A DNA stretch of 64,000 nucleotides from Saprospiraceae bacterium (GTDB taxonomy: Bacteria > Bacteroidota > Bacteroidia > Chitinophagales > Saprospiraceae), in assembly GCA_013360405.1 (NCBI GenBank), contig JABWBR010000030.1, positions 1 through 64,000 on the forward strand, in the 5' to 3' direction. Of this stretch, positions 8,517 to 16,023 are shown piece by piece. Each line of letters starts with the position of its first letter. Position 1 is the first letter of the stretch. The position numbers and the translations under genes were made by a program. The notes beneath the pieces were generated by a model. That model was given only the letters and a program-made list of their open reading frames with translations. It did not search any database and was not told the DNA's origin.

Positions 8517-10175
8517 CTACATGTTTACGTATTCCGGACCGTCGCCGCCGTACGGGGTGGTCCAGGTTACGTTGTGGAATGGGTCTTTAATATCGCAGGT
8601 TTTGCAGTGTACGCAGTTGGAGGGGTGGAGTACCAGGCTTTTGGCGCCTGTTTTCAGCTCTGTGACGATCTCGAAGACATTCGCCGGACAGAACCCCTGG
8701 CAGGGAGCGTTGTATTTATCGATGCACTCCTGGCAAATCGCCAGATTCGGTACTTGAATATGAGAAGGTTGTTCTTCGTCGTGTTTGGTGCCCGAATAAA
8801 ACACGTTGGTCTCCTTGTCGAAGGTGGTTTTTTTATCAAAAACTAACTGCCCATTGAATTTACTTTGGAAAGTCGTTCCGTTGAGGTTTTTGAGAAGATC
8901 GTAGTGTTTATAGTCTTCTGCCATCTCCAATTTCCCGCTAAGGGAAAAACCTCGTCCTCCGGTCACCAATTGCGTGCCGAATTGCATCATACCGGCGATC
9001 AGGTTCGACTTAAAGCCCTGCCTGAAATTGCGTACGGGGTAAAGCGCCTTGTAGATCGGACTTTGCCGGAATAGTTCTTCGTAGCGCCGGAGTTGCTGCT
9101 GCGAGGTATCGCCTTTTTGCAAGGCTTCGAAGGCCGTTTTGGCGGCCAGCATACCCGAATAGATGGCCAGGTGGATGCCTTTCAGACTGGGCATGGCCAC
9201 GAGCCCCGCCGAGTCGCCCACGATCATCACGTTGTCGTGGTACAATTGAGGAATAGCGAAATAACCGCCTTCGGGGATCGTCTTGGCGCCATAGCGCAAG
9301 ATTTTGCCGCCCTGCAGCAGTTTCGCTACGAAGGGGTGTTTTTTATAAATTTGAAAAGCGTGGTGCGGGTCGAAGGTGGGGTCGGCATAATCGAGGCCCA
9401 CGGCGAGGCCCAGCGCCACCACGGTTTTGCTCATGCCGTAGATAAATGCGCCGCCAAATTGGTCGATTGAAAGCGGGTAGCCCATGCTGTGGGCCACGTA
9501 GCCGGGTTCTATGCGGCCTTCGGGGATTTCCCAGACTTCCTTGACGCCCAGCGAATAGATCTGCGGATTCCGGCCTTTGTCGAGGTTGAACTGCCGCACC
9601 AGGGTTTTGGTCAGGCTGCCCCTGGTACCTTCTGCAAGTATCGTTAGTCGTGCGAGTACATCGGTGGGCGGCTGATAATTGGGCATGGGTTCGCCGTGTT
9701 TGTCTATGCCAGAAGCGGCGGTGCGTACGCCGGCCACCCTGCCGTTGTCGTACAATATTTCGGCGGCGCTAAAGCCGGGGAATATTTGCACGCCTTTTTT
9801 CTCGGCAATATCAGCCAGCCAGCGCGTTATTTTGCCCAGCGAGGCCACGTAGTTGCCCTTGTTGTCAAAGTAGGGTAGTGTTACCGGCGAGGCAAAATAA
9901 CTTTGGCTGGTAAAATACATGACCTCTTCTTTTGCCACCGGCGCTTCAAAGGGCATATCCTTTTCGGCGATGTCGGGCAAAAGCGCTCGCAAAGCCCCCG
10001 GATCGATTACTGCGCCCGAAAGAATATGGTTGCCAATGGCGCCGCCTTTTTCGAGGAGCATGATTTTTACCGGGAGCGGTTTGGTGAGATCTGCAAGGTG
10101 AATCGCGGTAGCTAATCCGGCGGGACCCCCGCCGATAATAAGGATGTCGGTGTCGACGGTTTTTATTTCTTTCAT
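8517..10175 (-). CDS. Electron transfer flavoprotein-ubiquinone oxidoreductase (ETF-QO)
   Basis: 552 residues from ATG at 10175; an in-frame GTG six nt upstream is less likely. The N-terminus carries the FAD Rossmann motif IIGGGPAGLATA. The middle contains the characteristic LEKGGAIGNHILSGAVIDP and the second dinucleotide-contact motif around GDSAGLVAMPSLKGIHLA. The C-terminus is a ferredoxin-like domain with CQGFCP and CVHCKTCDIKDP, ligands for one 4Fe-4S cluster. It is a membrane-associated enzyme that moves electrons from ETF to menaquinone or ubiquinone. It is the first gene of a two-gene operon with the fused ETF, so the pair completes the electron route out of fatty-acid beta-oxidation. 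Confidence 0.95.
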   Translation of the reverse strand: MKEIKTVDTDILIIGGGPAGLATAIHLADLTKPLPVKIMLLEKGGAIGNHILSGAVIDPGALRALLPDIAEKDMPFEAPVAKEEVMYFTSQSYFASPVTLPYFDNKGNYVASLGKITRWLADIAEKKGVQIFPGFSAAEILYDNGRVAGVRTAASGIDKHGEPMPNYQPPTDVLARLTILAEGTRGSLTKTLVRQFNLDKGRNPQIYSLGVKEVWEIPEGRIEPGYVAHSMGYPLSIDQFGGAFIYGMSKTVVALGLAVGLDYADPTFDPHHAFQIYKKHPFVAKLLQGGKILRYGAKTIPEGGYFAIPQLYHDNVMIVGDSAGLVAMPSLKGIHLAIYSGMLAAKTAFEALQKGDTSQQQLRRYEELFRQSPIYKALYPVRNFRQGFKSNLIAGMMQFGTQLVTGGRGFSLSGKLEMAEDYKHYDLLKNLNGTTFQSKFNGQLVFDKKTTFDKETNVFYSGTKHDEEQPSHIQVPNLAICQECIDKYNAPCQGFCPANVFEIVTELKTGAKSLVLHPSNCVHCKTCDIKDPFHNVTWTTPYGGDGPEYVNM

Positions 10176-10340
10176 AACCACGAGTATTCTTACCCCAGAC
10201 GGGGCAGTTGAAAACGCTACATGGTCAATTGAGAAATTACAAGGTCAATATAAGATTTTTTTCAACACCAAATAAATAACGTCAACCGAATAATGTTCCG
10301 ATTGGTAAAAAAATGATATTCCTGTGACCTTACGCAGTTA

Positions 10341-10399
10341 CCCGAGTGCCGAGTGCCGAGTGCCGAGCGCTGACTGCTGAGTGCTGACTGCTGACTGCC
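10341..10399. repeat. 7-mer degenerate tandem repeat, family A (single arm)
   Basis: Repeats of GAGTGCC and GCTGACT/GCTGAGT with a period of 7, ending two bases before the stop codon of the GWxTD gene. The same heptamers recur at 14662-14745 and 15261-15412. The other arm is not evident here. Confidence 0.7.
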
Positions 10400-10400
10400 A

Positions 10401-11840
10401 TTAATTGTCCTTGATTACCCGGTTGGCATTTCTGTTAAAATTATCCTGCACGCCCGTGCCGTCGAAATAATTGCCGTCGATATCGTTGGGCGCGTCGCGG
10501 TATAATTCGCGCATCCATTGGGGGTTGTTGACTTCGCCCACCACATCGGAGTGGAGCAGGATGAAATCTTCGGCTGCCAGTGAGGGGTTGTAGAAGATAA
10601 ACCGCACATTATTTTGTCGGGTTTGGGGTATTTCGTTATACGACCATACCTCGTAGGGTGGGGCGGAGGGTTCGGTCTCCCTGCGTTCGATATCGTTGGG
10701 TTGGCCGTATTTGATATACACATAGCCGCGGTCGGTTTCAAAGCCGTAGCGGAAGCCCGAGTGGAATTCCTTGTCGACTGCCCGTGCCACTTCCATAAAC
10801 TTTTCGTAGGCAAATTGCGGCGCCGTGGGGCTCTTCTGCAGCCAATAGCTGAGTAGGTACATGCGCTGGGCGTTGAGAGAGTCATTTTTGAGCATCAGGT
10901 TGACCACCTCTACGTCATTGGGCGGCAGCAGCGGAGTGATGGCCCGCAGGCTATAATCCAGGGCTTTTTTGTCGAGACGGCTCACAAATTCATCGGCGAT
11001 GTTAACCCCGCTCAGGTCGATTTGTTGCGCATTGAGGTAGGGGTTGCTGCGCTGGAAAAACACCGATTTGCGGCTCAGTAATTGCTTGGTTTTGTTGCGC
11101 ACCTCTACCACCAGCGTGTAATTGCCCGAAGGCAGACTTGCGATGTCCATCTGCATTAGTATGGGGTTAAGCGCGTTTGGCTTTTGGCGTTTATGGCCAA
11201 TGACCATGATTTTCGCGTTGCCGTCTTCAATGAAATAGCTCACCGCATAATCCTCGGCAATGGCTTTGTCGGCCTGGTATATTTCGTTGTAGAAAGCCAG
11301 CGTGGAGGCGTATTTGCCGTAAAAATTGTGGGGCAGCGGCTCCATGTACAGTCCGTTTTTGACGAAGGGCCCCGTGCCCTCGTCTTTGTGTACGGCTGCC
11401 AATAACTGGATATCGGATTGCATCAGCGCCTCGCCGTCGAAAGCCATGGTACACTGCGTGCTGTATTCTTTTGTGTTTTCGGGGTTGTTCACATCCTTCA
11501 CGCTCACCAATAATTGGTAAGTGCCGTCGGCCAGGGTGTATCTTTTCAGGTCGATAAAGTCGAGGATACGCGGCGTGACCGGACTGTTGAGTTGGAATTT
11601 ATCGAATTTTACGATTTCTTCTCCTTTCTTGAATACGAGAAGCACCTCCACTCCCGCCTGTCCCAGTGAATCGTTTACCGGTACAAAGGTGACCGACTTT
11701 CCGGCGATATGCAGGTAGACTTCTATGTAGTGCTGGTCGATGCCTTTGAATGTAGCATATGACAAGCCGGCATCTATGGCCGTTGCGCCCAGGGCCCAGC
11801 CCAGGAGCGGCAACAATAACAGTAGGTGCATATTTTTCAT
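10401..11840 (-). CDS. GWxTD-domain secreted protein
   Basis: 479 residues with a signal peptide (MKNMHLLLLLPLLGWALGATA, cleavage near residue 21). The C-terminal third matches the GWxTD domain known from Bacteroidota: here the name-giving motif reads GFETDRG (Trp to Phe), followed by YVYIKYGQPNDIERRE and PYEVWSYNEIP. The middle is beta-rich with no recognised motif. Function is unknown; the domain appears in exported proteins, sometimes near gliding or secretion genes. It is transcribed alone, with TATCTTTG at 11890-11883 on the minus strand as a plausible -7 element. Confidence 0.85.
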   Translation of the reverse strand: MKNMHLLLLLPLLGWALGATAIDAGLSYATFKGIDQHYIEVYLHIAGKSVTFVPVNDSLGQAGVEVLLVFKKGEEIVKFDKFQLNSPVTPRILDFIDLKRYTLADGTYQLLVSVKDVNNPENTKEYSTQCTMAFDGEALMQSDIQLLAAVHKDEGTGPFVKNGLYMEPLPHNFYGKYASTLAFYNEIYQADKAIAEDYAVSYFIEDGNAKIMVIGHKRQKPNALNPILMQMDIASLPSGNYTLVVEVRNKTKQLLSRKSVFFQRSNPYLNAQQIDLSGVNIADEFVSRLDKKALDYSLRAITPLLPPNDVEVVNLMLKNDSLNAQRMYLLSYWLQKSPTAPQFAYEKFMEVARAVDKEFHSGFRYGFETDRGYVYIKYGQPNDIERRETEPSAPPYEVWSYNEIPQTRQNNVRFIFYNPSLAAEDFILLHSDVVGEVNNPQWMRELYRDAPNDIDGNYFDGTGVQDNFNRNANRVIKDN

Positions 11841-11882
11841 AGCTCAATGTCGCTTTTTGGTAAAAAAAGAAACCCCATCATA

Positions 11883-11890
11883 CAAAGATA
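11883..11890 (-). promoter_or_regulatory. -7-like element TATCTTTG upstream of the GWxTD gene
   Basis: A perfect TAnnTTTG match on the minus strand about 43 nt before the ATG. No good TTTG lies 18-20 nt upstream, so this is tentative. Confidence 0.35.
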
Positions 11891-11984
11891 GCCCAAATGG
11901 ATATCATAATCCAGTGGGCGGCAAAAGTATTCCGGCTAAAAAAAAGGGAAAAGTCAGGAAACAGGGCATGCGGTATAGAATAAT

Positions 11985-12016
11985 TTTGGTATTTAGGATA
12001 ATTATATGTACTTTTG
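11985..12016 (+). promoter_or_regulatory. Bacteroidota-type promoter for the GH16 operon
   Basis: TTTG (11985-11988), 20 nt, TACTTTTG (12009-12016): both boxes match TTTG/TAnnTTTG. Predicted start near 12023 gives a leader of about 57 nt. Confidence 0.55.
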
Positions 12017-12079
12017 AAGTATAAGAGTATGGCTGGTATTTGTTTTTTTTACATTACTTTTTAGTAAAAATTACAATTT

Positions 12080-13975
12080 ATGAAAAAATTAATATCGTAT
12101 ATTAAGTTATCAATTTATATCAATTTATATCAATTTATATCAATATTGCACTTAACTTTTATTACATTTTGGGTTGTGGATTTGAATGCTCAATCCATAT
12201 ATTGGGCGCCTTACAATGAAGTTTTCTTATTGCAAGATACATTTTATACTGGTGATACGACTGAAGCAATAGGGATAGGAACATATCCAGACCCACAACT
12301 GCATATATTTTTAAAAAAATATATTATTCCAGAAGAGTGTGATACTCGTCCATATATTAACGTCTTTTCAGATGATTTTCCCGGTACTATACTCGATACA
12401 ACTCGTTGGTTGACGGAATATCCTTATCCAGAGCCTTTTAATATAATCCATAATCCGACTTCTAACTCCGTCAATTTCCGTGAGAATGTTGAAGTTGACA
12501 ATGGTTGGCTTCGGTTAAAATTAAAAAAATTAGAAACTCCAATGAGTTTTGAATGGGAGGATGATGAAGGCAACCATCATACAAAAACCTTGCATTGGTC
12601 TTCAGGCGTGATCCATACTAATAATCAATTACCATCAAGTTCTAATCCTTCAGGTTGCTTTAGATTTGGAAAATTTTGTTCAAAAATTCAAATACCAGCT
12701 CCCCTTGGGCATTGGGGCGCATATTGGCTGTATGGTTGGCCAGGCGAAATTGATATTTTTGAATTTTGCTTACCAGAATGTAATGAATTACAAACTACCT
12801 TGCACCAATGGAATCTTCCCAATGGTGTATTGTCACTTGGCCATCCGGCTTACCCAGCTGATCATATTTTTTCGGGTCTAAGCTCCAGCTTTCATGAATA
12901 TTGCTTGGAGTGGACGCCGTATAAAGTAGAGTGGTCGATTGACGGGCAGCCATTTCGTACTTTCTATCGATATTATAGAAAGGAAGATGATGGCCATGGT
13001 ATCGCTTTTTGGGCCTTAGATTGCGATGATATTTTATCCTATGCAGAAGGCGATACTTCAATAATGTTATATGAACACATAGCCTGGAATAGATTTGATA
13101 TTTTTTTTCTGGAAGTTATTTTGAACACCGCCATAACCCTGGATGTAAATCCACCCAACGTTCAAAGCGAGATGATTGTTGATTGGGTTAAAGTCGATCA
13201 AAAAAAAGATTATGAATTAGAAGGAGAAACTTATTTATGTGATCGTTCACAAACCTATACTTTTGATTTAAATGGCTCTAACATACCTTCACTTGTAAAC
13301 TGGTCTGTAACTCAAGGAGTCAATATCATTAGTCAGAATGATACTTCAATAACCCTGCAGCCTGGCACTCGATTTTCTGGCGAGGTTTGGATCAGGGCGA
13401 CGATCCCCAATCATGAGTCTTGCTATGATCTGGTAATGGAGAAACTAATTTATGTTGGATCGCCTGGAATAGTAAGTGTAGATATTGTATCTGAACCATG
13501 TGAAGGATGGGTTTCTTTGTTCGTCAGTCCTGCTTCTACGTTCAATTCTTATAACTGGAACGTTGTTTCCGGAGCTAACCTGTTAGCAGCTTCGCTCAAT
13601 GCCGCTCAATTTGAATATCCAATTGGAACTAATACGATTGAATATGAAGTAACGATAAGTAATGAATGCGGAGACGATACTCATAGTGAAACAATACAGC
13701 TTGAGGATTGTGAGGGTGATCAAAAAAATATCGTCGTTTTTCCAAACCCTGCTAATGATCAGATAACAGTTGAGTTCGAAAACTTCACTTCGCAAGAAAT
13801 GGAGAACGCCATGCTACATGTGGTTGACCCTCTTTTAAACACTGTTAAAACCCAAAATATAGATCAGCTTGAAGTACAAGTATCTGTTGTTGGAATTCAA
13901 CCAGGATACTACTATATCTGTGTCCCTATTCCAGGAGATATAATCTATTCAGCAAAATTTTTAATTCAAAACTGA
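12080..13975 (+). CDS. Secreted GH16 family glycoside hydrolase with T9SS sorting domain
   Basis: 631 residues with an N-terminal signal peptide ending near LNAQ (residue 38). The GH16 domain (about 96-395) contains the catalytic signature EIDIFEF, with E223 the probable nucleophile, D225 and E228 the acid/base, preceded by GAYWLYGWPG. GH16 enzymes cleave beta-1,3/1,4-glucans and galactans such as laminarin, agar or carrageenan; the exact substrate cannot be told. Two Ig/PKD-like modules follow (about 400-545). The C-terminus (VFPNPANDQITVEF ... GYYYICVP ... AKFLIQN) is a type A T9SS sorting domain. The gene is more AT-rich than its neighbours. A three-copy 10-bp repeat lies in the signal-peptide codons. 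It is followed after 8 nt by a small barrel-like gene. Confidence 0.9.
   Translation: MKKLISYIKLSIYINLYQFISILHLTFITFWVVDLNAQSIYWAPYNEVFLLQDTFYTGDTTEAIGIGTYPDPQLHIFLKKYIIPEECDTRPYINVFSDDFPGTILDTTRWLTEYPYPEPFNIIHNPTSNSVNFRENVEVDNGWLRLKLKKLETPMSFEWEDDEGNHHTKTLHWSSGVIHTNNQLPSSSNPSGCFRFGKFCSKIQIPAPLGHWGAYWLYGWPGEIDIFEFCLPECNELQTTLHQWNLPNGVLSLGHPAYPADHIFSGLSSSFHEYCLEWTPYKVEWSIDGQPFRTFYRYYRKEDDGHGIAFWALDCDDILSYAEGDTSIMLYEHIAWNRFDIFFLEVILNTAITLDVNPPNVQSEMIVDWVKVDQKKDYELEGETYLCDRSQTYTFDLNGSNIPSLVNWSVTQGVNIISQNDTSITLQPGTRFSGEVWIRATIPNHESCYDLVMEKLIYVGSPGIVSVDIVSEPCEGWVSLFVSPASTFNSYNWNVVSGANLLAASLNAAQFEYPIGTNTIEYEVTISNECGDDTHSETIQLEDCEGDQKNIVVFPNPANDQITVEFENFTSQEMENAMLHVVDPLLNTVKTQNIDQLEVQVSVVGIQPGYYYICVPIPGDIIYSAKFLIQN
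12111..12140. repeat. Three exact 10-bp tandem repeats in the GH16 signal-peptide codons
   Basis: CAATTTATAT is repeated exactly three times, followed by a degenerate copy (CAATATTGCA). It covers about residues 11-21. Gain or loss of one copy would shift the reading frame. Confidence 0.85.
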
Positions 13976-13983
13976 ATACTAGC

Positions 13984-14583
13984 ATGCGAACTCATATAGT
14001 GCTATTCTTTTTAATTTGTTATACCCATTTCAGTAACGCCCAATCAAGCTTTCAAGAAGGTCAACTTCGCATTGGGCTAGTAAAAGCAAAATTAGTAAAT
14101 TCTGTCGATGCAAAATATGATGGTATAAACAAATATTGTATCGGCTTCTATTTGGAAAGGCGAAATGCAGATAAGCCACTATCTATACTAACAGGGTTGG
14201 AGGTTATAGGAAAGGGGAGTAATGTTTTATATGGGGAAAGAGTAAATTTTCAATATTTATCTGTACGCATATCTCCTCAATGGAATTACAAAAATATTTT
14301 TTTTTCAACGGGGATATATGTAAGCTATCTTTCTTCTATTGAAAGTAATGTTCCATCGGCTTCGCGCTTTATCATAATTGAAGATGTAAAAAAACTCGAT
14401 TTTGGCATTTGTTTAGGGCCTGGGTATCGTTTATTTCAATTTTTAAATATTGGTTTACTATATGATATCGGTTTAAACAATATGTATATGACTAAAACTT
14501 ACGGAGCTAATGGCTCATTTGCTAAGGTCAATTATCGCAATCGAAATTGGCTTCTATATATAGGTGCAGCGTACAGGTTTTGA
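13984..14583 (+). CDS. Small outer-membrane beta-barrel-like protein
   Basis: 199 residues with signal peptide MRTHIVLFFLICYTHFSNAQ. The mature part alternates polar and aromatic residues in beta-strand fashion (FQYLSVRISPQWNYKN, LGPGYRLFQFLNIGLLYDIG) and ends in Phe (YIGAAYRF), typical of outer-membrane barrels recognised by the BAM machinery. No specific family was recognised. It begins 8 nt after the GH16 stop and shares its AT-rich composition, so the two are probably co-transcribed; a role near the polysaccharide at the cell surface is only inferred. Confidence 0.7.
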   Translation: MRTHIVLFFLICYTHFSNAQSSFQEGQLRIGLVKAKLVNSVDAKYDGINKYCIGFYLERRNADKPLSILTGLEVIGKGSNVLYGERVNFQYLSVRISPQWNYKNIFFSTGIYVSYLSSIESNVPSASRFIIIEDVKKLDFGICLGPGYRLFQFLNIGLLYDIGLNNMYMTKTYGANGSFAKVNYRNRNWLLYIGAAYRF

Positions 14584-14661
14584 ATATCCATGCCCTGTCG
14601 CTTTTAATTATGAAGAATCGGTCAGTCTATTAACACGACAAAAAAGTGGAAAAGTCAGGTT

Positions 14662-14745
14662 TCAGCTATCAGCACTCAGCACTTAGCGCTCGCAGTCAGT
14701 TTCTCTGACCTGAGTGCTAAGTGCTAAGTGCTGACTGCTGATCAG
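14662..14745. repeat. Inverted repeat with 7-mer tandem arms, family A
   Basis: Left arm made of CAGCACT/CAGCACTTAG units, right arm of GAGTGCTAAGTGCTGACT units, period 7, short spacer TTTCTCTGAC. The right edge overlaps the stop codon of the bacilliredoxin gene (14742-14744). Confidence 0.75.
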
Positions 14746-15158
14746 CAATACCGCTCAATCGCCATCTCCAGATTGGCGGCGATGATCTCTGCCGAACGGC
14801 CTTCGATGTGGTGGCGCTCGAGGAAGTGCACCAATTGGCCGTCCTTAAACAGGGCGATAGAAGGCGAAGAAGGCGGGTAGGGGAGCATGTATTCGCGGGC
14901 GCGGGCCGTAGCGGGGCCGTCTACGCCGGCAAAAACCGTCACCAGGCGGTCGGGGCGCTTTTCGCTGCGTGCCACGGCCAACTTGGCGCCGGGGCGCGCA
15001 TTGGCGGCCGCACAGCCGCAAACCGAATTCACTACTACCATCACCGTGCCTTCTTTGGTTGAAAGCGCCTCGTCTACCAATTCGGGAGAGTGCAGGCTTT
15101 CAAAGCCGTAATCGGTCAGGTCTTTTGCCATTGGTCTGGTCAATTCTGCAGGATACAT
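14742..15158 (-). CDS. BrxA/BrxB family bacilliredoxin
   Basis: 138 residues, the usual length of the YphP/YqiW family. The N-terminus MYPAELTRPMAKDLTDYGFE is characteristic, and the active site is the CGC motif in VVNSVCGCAAANARPG (about residue 48). Bacilliredoxins are cytoplasmic thioredoxin-fold proteins that remove bacillithiol mixed disulfides from protein thiols. Bacillithiol is known in some Bacteroidota, which fits. The C-terminal Cys (IERYC) sits directly before a stop codon that lies inside the family A repeat. Confidence 0.93.
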   Translation of the reverse strand: MYPAELTRPMAKDLTDYGFESLHSPELVDEALSTKEGTVMVVVNSVCGCAAANARPGAKLAVARSEKRPDRLVTVFAGVDGPATARAREYMLPYPPSSPSIALFKDGQLVHFLERHHIEGRSAEIIAANLEMAIERYC

Positions 15159-15181
15159 ATGCTTGGTCTGTTTTTTTTATG

Positions 15182-15189
15182 CAAATTTA
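15182..15189 (-). promoter_or_regulatory. -7-like element TAAATTTG upstream of the bacilliredoxin gene
   Basis: Perfect TAnnTTTG on the minus strand, about 24 nt before the ATG; no clear -33 box. Confidence 0.35.
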
Positions 15190-15260
15190 GACTAATTCTC
15201 TACTCGTCGTATGAATATACAAGCGAAGGAGGGTATTGGTTTAAAAAAACGTTTAATTTA

Positions 15261-15412
15261 GCAGTCAGGTCTCAGGTCTCAGGTCTTAGGGCTCAGGGCT
15301 TAGGGCTTAGGGCTCAGGGCTCAGGGCTCAGCGTTTAGTTGCTAAGAGCTGACTGCTAAGCCCTAACTGCTAAGCTCAGGTCTTAGCGACTGACCGCTAA
15401 CTGCTAACCGCT
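15261..15412. repeat. Long 7-mer repeat element, family A
   Basis: About 150 bp of AGGTCTC, AGGGCTT, GCTAAGA, CTGACTG-type heptamers that change from one arm type to its complement part-way. It ends directly against the ATG at 15413, so it forms the whole untranslated leader next to that gene. Confidence 0.75.
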
Positions 15413-15865
15413 ATGAAAACAACCCTGCTCACCACATTTTGCCTGCTGATTTGCCTTTCGCCGGCAACCGCTCAAAGAACCGTCTCCGGCCTCTGGTCGG
15501 GCACACTCACCACCGGCGGACTCGAATCCACCACAGGCTACCGCTTCGAGTTGTGGCTCGAACAAAAAGGCAAACATATCCGCGGTAAATCATACCTGCA
15601 CCTCGGCAAAGGCCAGGTCGTGGAAATGTCGCTCAAAGGCACGATGTACCACGACCGCTCGATGTACATCAACGAATTCGAATTCATCGGCAAAGAAGGC
15701 CAGCCCGACCCACCCTTCTTCCGCACCTACCAGATTATGCACCACAACGGCATTTGGGATACCAACCTGCAAGGCTATTGGCAGGAAATCACCCCCCAGG
15801 TTTTCTCCGACAAACGCCAACTCGGCAAATTATTACTCAAAAAAGCAGACGGATCAAAGGCATAG
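15413..15865 (+). CDS. Small secreted protein of unknown function
   Basis: 150 residues with a clear signal peptide (MKTTLLTTFCLLICLSPATAQ). The mature part begins TVSGLWSGTLTTGG and reads like a small single-domain beta-barrel or lipocalin-like fold (YRFELWLEQKGKHIRGKSYL, GIWDTNLQGYWQEI), with no Cys after the signal. I do not recognise the family. It likely acts in the periplasm or outside. It precedes the SIR2-STAND-WD40 operon by 158 nt, but a repeat element separates them and no link is implied. Confidence 0.75.
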   Translation: MKTTLLTTFCLLICLSPATAQRTVSGLWSGTLTTGGLESTTGYRFELWLEQKGKHIRGKSYLHLGKGQVVEMSLKGTMYHDRSMYINEFEFIGKEGQPDPPFFRTYQIMHHNGIWDTNLQGYWQEITPQVFSDKRQLGKLLLKKADGSKA

Positions 15866-15880
15866 ATATGAGGAGGGTAC

Positions 15881-16017
15881 TGTTGTCGGTTATCAGTTGT
15901 CAGTTGTCGGTTTGTTTGTTTGTTTGTAATTATTATTAATTTTACATACATCTATAATCAACCTCGAATAATCGCAAGACAAATCGATAAACGAGAACCG
16001 AAAACGGACAACGGACT
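15881..16017. repeat. Inverted repeat element with 7-mer arms, family B
   Basis: Left arm of GTTGTCGGTTATCAGTTGTC-type units (15881-15926), AT-rich centre, right arm of GAGAACCGAAAACGGACAAC-type units ending 6 nt before the SIR2-like ATG. The centre contains the promoter candidate of that operon. Confidence 0.7.
15915..15944 (+). promoter_or_regulatory. Candidate promoter of the SIR2-STAND-WD40 operon, within a TTTG repeat
   Basis: TTTG (15915-15918), 18 nt, TAATTTTA (15937-15944): the -33 is perfect and the -7 has one mismatch at the last base. The -33 is one of four consecutive TTTG units (15911-15926). The predicted leader is about 73 nt. Confidence 0.35.
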
Positions 16018-16023
16018 ACACCA

